NCBI GenBank assembly: GCA_045837725.1
Contig: JBEWZL010000114.1
Location: 1-55,623, forward strand
Direction of reading: 5' to 3'
Source of the DNA: Vermamoeba vermiformis
Taxonomy: Eukaryota; Tubulinea; Echinamoebida
Length of the DNA stretch: 55,623 nucleotides
In this document: in pieces, positions 27,103-37,800 of the stretch
How the letters are laid out: every line of letters begins with the position of its first letter
Position numbering within the stretch: the stretch's first letter is position 1
Notes under the pieces: model-generated
Told to the model about the DNA's origin: nothing
Seen by the model: the letters and a program-made list of their open reading frames with translations, nothing else
The model's database searches: none
Program-made: the position numbers and the translations under genes

Positions 27103-28823
27103 ATGACAACAACGAAGGTGTTTACGATCGCGTTGCTCTTGACTGCCGCTTTAATGGCAACTTTGACGTCAGCCTCACAGTCAGTTGAACCAATCTGGCT
27201 CTCTCCACGTAAGTTAAATAAATAGATAATTACAATGAATTTAGAAAGATAAATATATAATTGCTATATTTAATTGGTGAATTATTATAAATCATTCGAA
27301 TTAACATTTTTATTCTTTCAGTATTGGTCGGCACCTATGAACCAGAGTATCCAGAACTCGGAGTTTGGACAAATACCTCTGTTGGTGCTGGTGATCGAAT
27401 CTATCAACCTATCGTCGCAATGGACTCGAATAAGACTCTTTGGATCTTGCATGGACAATCGCTTGCTACTGGATTCGCTGGCTATAACGTGTGGAACTAC
27501 GACCCTCAAACAGATCTGTATCGATGGGTCGCTGGTCCTGGAAACTCAACAACTAATCCTCGCAACGCTGGTGCGCTTCAAGTACCTTCTCCTGACAATC
27601 ACCCTGGTCAAGTTGTTCAAACTCCTGGCTCTATCGATCACAACGACAATATTTGGTTCATGACAACTCAGTACCTGGGTGAATTATGGATGTTCAACAC
27701 AACATCGCACTACTTCACGCGCATGAAAGGATTACACGGCGAAACTGATTTGGAAGTCTTTGGTACTCTTGGTCAACCAGCCGATGACGTGTCACCTGGA
27801 GATACTTATTCAGGCTGTCTTGTTGTCGACTCATCCAACAATTTGTGGCAAATCGCTGGTAGTACATATGGTAGGGTGCAAAATCACGTTTGGCACTTCA
27901 ACACGACATCGTACCAATGGACTTTCTTTGGAGGCAACATCAGTGATTATGGCACTCAACTTGTTCAAACAACATACGGCAATGATCCATATTATGGCGG
28001 TAGAGAATTTCAAAGCTGTGACATCGATGACAACGATCGGGTGTGGCTGTTTGGTGGGTACTTTCCTGGCTCAACTTACAACGATGTGTGGTCATATGAC
28101 ACGCGTACTCTTCAGTGGCAATTAGAGTTTGGATCAACTGCAAGCATTAACGCTAATGCAACGGTTGCAGTGGACAACAACTTTGATGCTGGCAATCATC
28201 CAGCTGCATCCTTCTTTACTTCATTTATTGAAAGGAAGGATGGCACTCTAATGCTAGTTAATGCTCAAAAGGGAACAAACGACGTTTGGCTGTTCCACAA
28301 GACACTGAAACAATGGAAGTTGGTCTACGGTGATGCGTTTAATCCAAACCCAAGTGGAAACTTCAGTCACTATCGTACACCTGGCTCAGTAATGCCTGGC
28401 TATCTGGAGAAGCACGGGAGTGCTCGTGGACTTAATACTGGTGGCGATGTCTTTACCTATGGTGGTGCAGCCGTCGGAATATCTTACAACAGCATTTGGT
28501 TGATTCCACAAGACCAGTGTGCGACCTCAACAAGCAACAACTGCTCATCTCACGCACGATGCATCGAACTTGATGTTGGATACTCATGTGAATGCAACAA
28601 TGGCTTCACTGGCGATGGATTCGTGTGTGAAAGTACACTCCCACCTTCATCACCGATCAGTCCTTCACCACCATCAGATGAGCCTGCTGCATCACCTCTC
28701 TCGTCCTCACAACCATCAAGTACACCTCATCGCAAGTCACAAGTGTCTCGTGGAGTGACAGTCGAGTCATCGTTGTTCAGCATTATATCACTGGTTGTGT
28801 TCGCTCTTGGATTGTTCTTTTGA
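27103..28823 (+). CDS. GPI-anchored kelch-repeat / EGF-like surface protein
   Basis: Two exons (27103-27208, 27322-28823) give 535 aa. Residues 1-~24 are a signal peptide (MTTTKVFTIALLLTAALMA). The body to ~430 shows kelch-type blades: repeated NxWxY or VWHFNTT strands with double Gly and aromatic positions (NVWNYDPQTDLY, ELWMFNTTSHYF, HVWHFNTTSYQW, DVWSYDTRTLQW, DVWLFHKTLKQW). An EGF-like module with six Cys follows (C..NNCSSHARC...YSCECNNGFTGDGFVC). Next come a Ser/Pro stalk and a terminal hydrophobic stretch with no cytoplasmic tail, a typical GPI-attachment signal. I infer a cell-surface lectin- or adhesin-like protein. The ATG is only 13 bases past the stop of the NmrA fragment. Confidence 0.8.
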
Positions 28824-28879
28824 CAACGAATACCCCTTTGAAGATGAATTCCATATTCATTTTTAGTGATTGATAATAA

Positions 28880-29240
28880 AACTTTCCCAACAGCTTCATT
28901 GCAAAACTTAATCAATAAGCTCCATGAGGTGGCTGAGTAGATACTGGGCCCTCCAAGGTAAGATAGTATTTTTTTCGGTACGAGTAGGAGACTATCTTTC
29001 TCGTATTGAACAGATGAATATTATGGATTTATATATGACTAGATTTATAACATAATGTACAGTGCATTATCATGATCTTTTATCAGATTGTCGGTGATTT
29101 AAACAAAATTTCCGATACCACAAAGAAAACGAGCTTGTGGACAAACAAAGCATGTTGGATGAGTTTTTACCGCGAGATCAACAGACCACCGTGGAGCAAT
29201 TTTTCGAGAAACATGTGCACTTATTCGACAGCCAAATGTA
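28880..29240 (+). pseudogene. NmrA-like gene, 3' remnant
   Basis: Around 28,925 one frame reads LHEVAE, a stop (TAG), then ILGPP, resembling the helix before the last strand in NmrA-like proteins. After an intron-like stretch ending ~29,085, one frame reads RYHKENELVDKQSML, then DEFLPRDQQTTVEQFFEK, then HVHLF, a good match to the usual C-terminus of this family (MLxxFLP...TTVEEFxxKN..LF). No start codon or complete reading frame links it to anything nearby. It is collinear with and on the same strand as the 5' part at 26,593-27,000, so the two are probably halves of one gene now separated by the kelch gene. Confidence 0.5.
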
Positions 29241-29425
29241 GCGTTCTTGTTGTATAAGAGAACGACTAGATTTGTTGTTGTATGTTTATTAAGAACAAAG
29301 AGAATACAAGATCTGAGTTTACAACAATTATTTATACTTGCTCGGAATACTTTTGTACTCTTCGCAGAGTGTTCTAACGCTATTATCGGTAATAGTCGCA
29401 GCTTTGGGGCGAGAATAGCTCAAAG

Positions 29426-29540
29426 TACACTAGAGGAAAGGTAACAGGGGGTAAAAACAGCGTTTTTGGCCACGGACAGTTTCACTCAGCAGCGATTTTC
29501 GAACGGGAGAAAACGCGAAAGAGAAAAAACGCTGTTTTCG
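29426..29540. repeat. Short inverted-repeat element, copy 1
   Basis: The sequence opens with TACACTAGAG (29,426-29,435). It contains a perfect 14-bp inverted repeat, AAAACAGCGTTTTT (29,454-29,467) and AAAAACGCTGTTTT (29,525-29,538). A related arrangement in the opposite orientation sits at ~39,753-39,838. It could be a small non-autonomous DNA element; target duplications were not identified. Confidence 0.4.
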
Positions 29541-29631
29541 GTAAGAGACGTTTTATTCGTTTTGATGTACAAACGTTTTTACACCGTTTTATAGCCTCCT
29601 CCGTTTCTTCTCGTTTCGGCCAGGCCTCCAC

Positions 29632-29678
29632 GAGTTCAGGACTTTGCGCGATGAAGAAAATCGCAAAGTCCTGAACTC
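29632..29678. repeat. Perfect 17-bp hairpin in 3' flank
   Basis: GAGTTCAGGACTTTGCG (29,632-29,648) is followed after 13 bases by its exact reverse complement (29,662-29,678). The hairpin starts 16 bases past the stop of the minus-strand gene ending at 29,695, so it would lie in that gene's 3' untranslated region. It could act in 3' end formation or be a small element scar. Confidence 0.8.
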
Positions 29679-29694
29679 ACATCCACGAAGGCAA

Positions 29695-31612
29695 CTACGG
29701 AGAGGTCTATAGTGTAAAAGTAATAGAATTAATTATAGTAAATAAAGATATAATGATAGGACTTACTGATTTTTGCTTTTTCTTCTGAGCCGCGGTCGAA
29801 GTAGATTCGCTCAAGCTTGCATCGCGAGCAGTTCCTCGATAAAATTTAGTTAGAAGGATATTTAAATAATAATTAATATTAGTGCACTTACTCTTCTTTG
29901 GCTTATCGTTCGTGTTGTTGACTGATGCGCTCGCGGATCGCGTTACTCGATCCGTACTTGCCTGAGCCTCCTTGACCTCTTTCTCCTTCTCAGCGACCTT
30001 TTTCTTCGCACTCTTGTTGACCTTTGGTGATGAAGGCACGGAGAACGCAAAGTCGAATGGTACGTTGTCATCAGGCGCGTTCTTTTTCGTTGCCACTGCC
30101 TTCTTCGATGGAGGAGGTAGAGCCTTCGGCTTGTTGATTGTTGCTCTAGCAGGCAACTCTTCTTCGATGGGATTCTCAGGTGTGGGGATTGTGGCGTTGT
30201 TGTTGTTTTGTGAGATCAGTGACGACTTCAGTTTTGCAATGTCGTCGTCTTCAGTTGCCACCCTTGAAGGCTTCTTTGTCTTCTTTGTCTTCAGAGTCTT
30301 TTTGGGCGACTTGTCTTTCTTTGTCTTCTTTCCTGACGACTTCTTTGGCACCGGATCTTCTTCGTCTTCGTCGCTCTCAACGTGGATTGTCTTGTTGACC
30401 ATATCGCGCCTTCTTTTGCCAGCTGCAGGGGTCTTCTTTGGCTTGTCGCTGTTGGGTGTAGTTGTGCCTTTGTCCTTTTTCGACGATCCGCCCTTGTAGT
30501 TCGAAAGAAGCGTTTGTTCTGCGCGTTGTCCTTCAAGGTCCTTCAACTTCGGTCGCAAATCTGTCAGCATCTCGTTTTCGTTTGCATATTTTTCTATAAA
30601 ATATATCAATAGAGTTACTTGTTACAGCGTTGTACTTACGGCGCAGCTTGACGAATTTTCTTTTTACCCATTCAACGTACAGCGGCGGTGGTGTAGTGAT
30701 ACTAAGATTACTCTCGCTGATGTTCATCAACGTCTTCAAAAGCCAACGACGTAGCTGAGCAGCACCGGAGTTGGATTCAAAGAACGGTTCCAAATCTCGA
30801 TCAGCAACCTGGACCGGAAAGTCAGCTGTACCCCAAATATCCTTGTAGACGGCCTTGATGATTTTTGTCTTGTCACTATTTCGATACCGTCTCCATGCTC
30901 TGGTTACCTGAAGTAACGCGTTGTTGATCCGATTCAGATTCGAAGAATTCAAAGTACTTACATGGCCTGCTGCACTTCGGAACTGGTTCTCTGAGAACTC
31001 TCCCTTGATTGTTAGCGTCTTTATCCAGGCAAGATGGGGATCGACATGCTTCCATCTCGGATTCTGGCGGTAGGCTTCGACGAGCTGATCCACTGTTATC
31101 TGTGTCTATGTTGAACGTTATCAGTGCCATGCTATTTTAAATGGTTACTTACGTAGATGGGATCGTCTTTTGCCCCACCCTTCTGCCTCGTGGTCTTCAC
31201 GCCAAAGAAACTGAACACATCTGTGGCAACTTCGCGCGAAACCTGCAACGCTTCATCATCGCTTTTTAACCACTGCTTGATTTCGCCGCTGACCACAGTG
31301 CGTTTGAACGCCTCAATGAAGTCTGCCCTGGACATTTTGAGTCGAGCGAAGACGTCGCTAAGAAGATCTCGTTAGCAAGATTCGAAAAATATTTTTAAAA
31401 CCTTACTCTTCAGTCTGGCTACCCTCTTCATCGCTGATATAGTCATCACCTTCACGTTCGAAGCTGTCGTTGTCATTAATAAAAATCATACAAGCGAAAT
31501 TTTGATTTTTCAATCCGCCGATCAGGTTTGAAATGGATTGAATTGATGATTTCAAGGCTATTTTTAGGATATATATATATACTTACAATGATTGCTCTGA
31601 TTCGTCCGACAT
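29695..31612 (-). CDS. Unrecognised 491-aa protein with Lys-rich nuclear-type tail
   Basis: Eight minus-strand exons in phase: 31587-31612, 31407-31463, 31153-31357, 30962-31099, 30640-30907, 29892-30593, 29767-29834, 29695-29706. The last exon has only four codons including the stop. An acidic N-terminus (MSDESEQS...) leads to a helical globular region of ~230 residues (ADFIEAFKRTVV, WKHVDPHLAWIKTL, AWRRYRNSDKTKIIKAVY, WVKRKFVKL). The C-terminal ~270 residues are disordered and rich in Lys, Pro and Ser with many KKTKK and SPKK words, as in chromatin-associated proteins. I do not recognise the family. The intron at 30,908-30,961 is 54 bases and also open in frame, so retention would add 18 residues. 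Confidence 0.7.
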
Positions 31613-31842
31613 TGCAAATGTTTTGAAGCAGACTTATGGATCGGATTTGCAAGCTGGTACGAGTCGTTATTTATTCGTTGTCTATTGAAAATAACCATGA
31701 AAGTGGGAAATACGGCATCTATAGAACTTACTTTAGAAGTATAGCAGCTTCGAAGAGAGTTAGCACTGCGAGTTGTTGCACTGGTGCCGGCGCAGAGTAA
31801 AAATGAACGGCAAAAATTTTATCATTTTAAGTTGCAATTGCA

Positions 31843-34800
31843 ATGGAGCGCCGCGGTTACGACCCCTACTCAGATAAAACTCTTTGTTATAATAAGACAA
31901 CGGATATGTTTACCTGCCTGGATTGCGGTAAAACGGTGGCACCAGCGACAGCCAAATCCCACCGAAAGTCAGATCAATGCTTGAACGTCGTTATAGCAAA
32001 AGGTAATGTCATATGATGGTTTATAAATATTCCGTAACCAGCGAGAGCATTAAATATTTTTTTTTGCACAAGCACGTAACCACACATCATTATTTATTAC
32101 TCGTTATTGATTAAGTAGTGGTAAATAACATTTCTGTATATCAGTGCCACGTTCTGTCTCCCGGTAAGCAGCCGATCGAACCAACGTTTCTGCATCTCTG
32201 CCGAAAACGTTAAAATTATTAATTCAACTATCATAATAAGTATACACATAATAATTAAAGCAATATGCACGATACAATTTATTTTTCAGTGCTGTTTAAA
32301 GTATTTTCGTAATTTAATCAGTTTTCGCATCCGTGCCTCAAGCAGCCAAATTTTAACGAATTCCTGCGATATCGCACTAATAGTTACTCCATATAGTGTT
32401 CTTTTAAAGCGATAGAGTGTTTGCTAGATTCGTCAAAAAAAATTAAAGTGCCCAGATCGGTTTAGAGTTGGTAAGTAAATGTCTGGTCGCACATTATTGT
32501 TCAAGTTAAATCATTAGCTCGTTATAATTACTAACAGGAAATGCTTCTAGGTTTCAACTTTGAGCAACTTGATTGCGACAACAAATGGCCCGTATTGTAA
32601 ACTTGGGTAGCACCTGCTACCTTGGCTCCGCACTACAGTTACTCTTCAGTGTAGATGGTTTCCGCGAGAAAATTCTTGCTTCAAATCCAACAACAACACT
32701 CGGTGTAGAGTTCAAGAGCTTGTTTCAACAGATGAATGACAGGAAGACTATCAACGTCAGAACATTTGCGCGGCTGCTGGGTATCACTGATGAGCAATGC
32801 CGCAAGAACCATGAAGACATACAAGAGTTTCTATTAAAGCTTAGAAGCAAGTTTGATAGTGATAGTGACATTAAAGTAATCATTGATTCAATATTTAATG
32901 GTGTTTTGCAATCAACTGCGACAACAAGTCAATTAGAGCCCTTTTTTGGTATGTCCTTGCACCAACTACAGCAAGCTTCTAACTGATTACAGACATATCC
33001 ATTCCTGTTAGCCATAAGGATGTTGTAGAGGGACTAATTAAAGCCTTCCATGATGTAAGTTTAGGCACTACTTGCAAATTTCTGACCGATGACTAGGTTC
33101 GAGTTGAGCACAAGTTTGCTTGCTTTCCAAATGCTCTATTGCTACATTTGAAGCGTTTTAGTATTGGGCAAAAGGTAGAGACACGCTGTGACTTCAAGAA
33201 GCGAATGGTTATCCCGGCAAAACTTAGTGCAAGTGGTCGTGCAGAGACTTATGTACTTAAATCCATTGTAATGCATGATGGTACAGTGAACGCAGGCCAT
33301 TACTTCATTTACACAATCACTAATGGCCAATGGTTCGAGCTGAATGATGAAAAAGTTTCAATGGGTGTATATATATATTACTAGTACTACTTAAGACTAA
33401 CTGACTGCAGGTTGCTGACACATTCATGTCTCAAACTATGGCTGGCAAGAGGTCAGCTTACATGCTACTTTATGTCCTTGAGAGGGCATCCTCACCAACA
33501 AAAGCAACACAACGCCCTCGCACATCAAAAGTCACTGCTGAATTTGTTCAGTGGGATAGTGTTTCATCTGATGCTGCTGAATCATATAGCTCAGGCAGTG
33601 AATTTTCATTTGATGATGAGTACTATGCAGATGACTGGGTCATGGAAAACCCAGCTCCAGAGAGTGATAGCTCAGAATCATCAGTTGCAAAGACATCCTC
33701 GGTTACTTCAGGTATGTTGGTAACAAGTAAGTTAGTTTTATTAATAGTATTTCAGCAACAAAGCGTCAAGCTAAATTAGCTGGTTGGAAAAATGATGGCA
33801 ACGATTTTGCCCCCAGTAAATCAAGCCTTCCTCCCGCAGCAGGCCCCAAACGGCCAATTATTTTGCAGTTGATTAATGACATTAGAAAAGAAAGATCTCA
33901 GTCTCCATTAAAATCAACATTGGATGTTACAGAGCAAGACTGTTATTTGCTGATTATGCATAGAATAATCAAACACATTGAAGAAAAAACACCTGCAGAA
34001 CTCAAAATAACTGTGAACGACATCAAAGCTTACTTAGGAGTTCGAGTGGCTCAACAATTAGCACCAGGACATGCAGTAGATGATGCATGGGCAAGCTTTT
34101 CACACTCTAGAGCAATGTGGGGCAATCGATGGATTGCCAAAACGATGTTGAAAGATGAATACAAACACATTCACCAGCACAAAGAGTAAGTCCTTTTGTA
34201 ATACCACAAACCATACTGACAGTCGTGTAGTTTTGACTTATATTTTGTTTGGGAGACCCTCAACAAAATATACTCTGAAATCTGGACCCCTTATGGACAT
34301 GTGGCACTTGATGACAAAGCCAATGCTTGGAAGGGACGATCCGTATACAAAATCTATCGACTTCGCAAGCCCTTTCCATGGGCAATGTTAGAATATGTTA
34401 TTGTTGATGAATATGGATGGATAATTGGCTTTATTCCCCGTTATGGCAATTTTGCAACAATTACTCCAAAGTACAAGTCATGGAAGGATAGTTACAACCA
34501 ATACAAATCAAATTCTGGTCCAAAACCTCTACCTTTTAAAACCATCCACCCAAGAACTAGCAAGACCAATTTTGATTTAGAGAAAGCAATCAACTTTCTG
34601 CTATCTCGATTACCAGACAAAGCCTCTGGAAAGCCAGCAGACTTTGTTTCCCAACCAACACTGAAGACAGATTGGACAGCAGAGATTGCTCGCGACCTGT
34701 CATCATACCATGTATTCAGTGATCGAGAATTCTCTGCATACTGGCAGCATTACCAGAAATACAACATAGGTTACACTGTTGGAATAGTTAGCAATTCATT

Positions 34801-37800
34801 TCCGTTCTTGTTTCGAGACAACTTGGCTATTGGCTTGGAACCTGGGGATTGGAAATCACTCACTAATATGAAGGAGATTGTGATGTCTTATTATGATCCA
34901 CAAGGCACTGTATGTCATTGGGCTAGCAACCGTGGCACCAGCGAAGCCATTTCAGAAGTAACAAACAAAGACAACAAAAAACAGAAGTTGAATTATTCAA
35001 CACCACACTTGGTTCAACAGTATAGAAAGTATTTTGCAGCAGTGGATAAGCATAATTATAAGGCAAAGAAGTTTTGTTGGCCATATCGCACCAGAAAAGT
35101 CACAGAACGTTACGTATTTGGAGATTGGGAGAGGTCAGCGCAAGTGCAAGCAGAAATTTTGTACCGGCAGCTTTCTGGAAGAGATATCTCAGCAAAGCAG
35201 TTTTTGGCAAATTTGGCCAAACAACTAGCTTCCGATTTTAAAACAAAGAGAAAAAGAACTCTCACTATTGATGCTTTGGACCTGGCCAATGCAGCAAGTC
35301 GACACAATCCTTACACCCATGTTTGTGCATATGAATTCAAAGAATCAAAAAGATGCTTTTACTGCCAAACAAACAAGATTTATTCGTCAACATTGTAAGT
35401 ACATCAAACTAGAACGAGTTATTGTTAACATTCTCCAGGTATAAATGCTTGCAGTGCAAAGTGGCTCTCCATAAGAAGTGCTGGAAAAAATTTAAGGGTG
35501 TAAATGTTTAAATTTGTAATGACATGTTGTATTACTGAAAGTAGTGCAATGGCATGTTCCATGTTGTGGTGTGACATGATCATGAAAGTGACTGCAGCCA
35601 CTTGACGCAAAGAAGGTCGGGTGTAGGCTTTGGCCTTTGGGTTAAGTCAGTGACTGCAGATTCATTGCACTATTATTCTGCTGGACCTACAGCTGTGTGG
35701 CATGTTCCATGTTGTGGTGTGACATGACCCAAGTATGGGCTGGACTTGATTTGACACGACAAAGGTCGGGTGTAGGCTTTGGCCTTTCGGAATGAGTCGA
35801 TCACTCCAGATTCACATAGCTGACGATGGTTTGGGCTATTATTGAGCTTTGAATGAGTTTTTACCAATATTTGGCTATCGTCTACATTGTATACAAACAG
35901 TTGGTTAAGGAATATTATTTAACATAAAGGCAGTTTACGAAAAGATTATAGCTGCTTCCTTTGAAGAGGATCCGATTCAGATTCAGACCAATAACGAGCT
36001 TGCAGCAGCGCCTTCATTTGGGAGAGAATTTATCATGACTTTAAACGATGAAGAGACATGGGTTTCTGAGGCTTTCGTGGCATTTGGACATACTTGGTAA
36101 TGTTATTTTCTAAAACGAGCTTCGAATCTGAATCCAAATTTTTAGGCAATTCGCTGCCAAAAAAAAATACAATCGGACCTACATTTATTTAAAATATATC
36201 CCAATGAGCGATATAGAATATGATATTCATTTCAACTTGGACATCAAAGTTAATGACAAGATCCGTAAGTTGCTGATCGACTTAAAGAGACGCAATTTCC
36301 TGACATTTTGCAGATGAATTCACAGATTTGCATATAAATACGATAGAAGATGAAGATATTTACATCAAATTTGAGGAGATTTTTGACGCGTTCGAGTTTG
36401 ACTTGATCAAACTGTCAATCAGGAAGATCGAACGAAAGAACGAAGAAGAGTAATGTGGAATTTAATTAAAAACATTACTAAATATTATTTTAGCGATTAT
36501 GAAGCGACTGAATTTCGCTCAAAACGACTCGAAACAATTCATTCGCAATACATCAACAAGCACGCCCGTTTGATAGATCAGTGGCTTTGTAAATGGCAGA
36601 TAAATCGTAAGAATATACAAATATTTAATTAAATAATTAACAACGTAATTTTAGGCCAAGCTGCTCTCGAGTTGTCGCAGATTCACCACACGCCAGGTTG
36701 GATTTCGACCCTTACCGCTCCGACACCCCACATCTACGATCAAATAAGGCCACACTTTTTCAGAGCATTTAAAATGAAGAATCTTGTTTGCAATATTGAT
36801 GGTGTCGACTTTGATCTCCCGTATAATACGCTGGAATCAATTTTGGATCACGTGCTCGAAAGTCCCAAGTTTATGAAAGGTATTTGATTAATATTTAATT
36901 TATTTATAACGCCGAATTATTCCGCAGGTTGGCATTACAAGTCGCAAGATAAGGATCCAAACCACCCGTCAAGTCGTCAAGCGTTCAAGATCTACGAAAC
37001 AGAACACAAAAAGCGTATTGATGCTGGCTACCAACTCGTTCTTCCCTATGTATGGATTGATCATTTTGTTGGTCAAGAGAGCAGAAACAACAGCTTCGGT
37101 TCTGTCATGGTTTCATTCGCTAACTTCTCTACGGATGTGTTGATGACACAAGAATCAAGGTTCTTGGTCGCTACAATTCCTCCTAATTTAAAAGAATTTC
37201 AAGACGACATTATCGACAAGATCATCGTTGATTTCTGCGTACAATTGGAAGAGGGCACACTCGCTAAGAAGAAATTTCCATTGCTTAAAGAGCCAGCTCG
37301 AATATGCGGCGGTCTCTATTGCGTCAAGGCGGATCACGTTGAGAAAGTTGGCCTTGCTGGGGTCGTCGCTACAGGTGGTCATGTCCTGTCCGTTTATACA
37401 ACTACACCAAGACATCGGATTACAGATGTCAACTACAAACGAGAATTCCGAGACCCAATGAAGTGTGAGTTAAATTAAATAATATTCGTACATGCGATAC
37501 TAATTCGCACTTATCACAGCGAAAGAAAAGGTTGATAATTGGTCAAGGTTACCAAAATCAAAACAAAAAGCAGCAACATACTCATCAGGCCTTACCGGCA
37601 AAAAAGTACGTACCTATTTAAAGTCAAAAATGAATCTAATTATTAGTAGTCACCATTCTGGCGACTGAAAATATTTTCGAAAGACTTCTACATGCGATTT
37701 GCCATCTGTTCGTTGCACCTGCTGCATCTCGGCATCGCTAAGAAGTACACTCAAGAAATTAGTCATTTGTTTCCGGTCGCTAATAAGAAGATGCCTAACA

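Larger units (their letters stand above)
28824..29694. other. Gene-free stretch with NmrA remnant and inverted repeats
   Basis: This 870-base gap holds three items listed separately: the 3' remnant of the NmrA-like gene (~28,880-29,240), a short inverted-repeat element (~29,426-29,540) and a strong 17-bp hairpin (29,632-29,678). The rest is AT-rich and unremarkable. Confidence 0.5.

Noticed and set aside
29972-30499. A 175-codon plus-strand frame rich in Phe and Ser
   Set aside because: It is the shadow of the Lys-rich coding region on the minus strand; the composition is the exact complement of Lys codons.
32003-35933. Terminal inverted repeats for the nested piggyBac-like element
   Set aside because: Several TTAA sites were compared on both sides, but no matching inverted ends were found, so I give no element boundaries.
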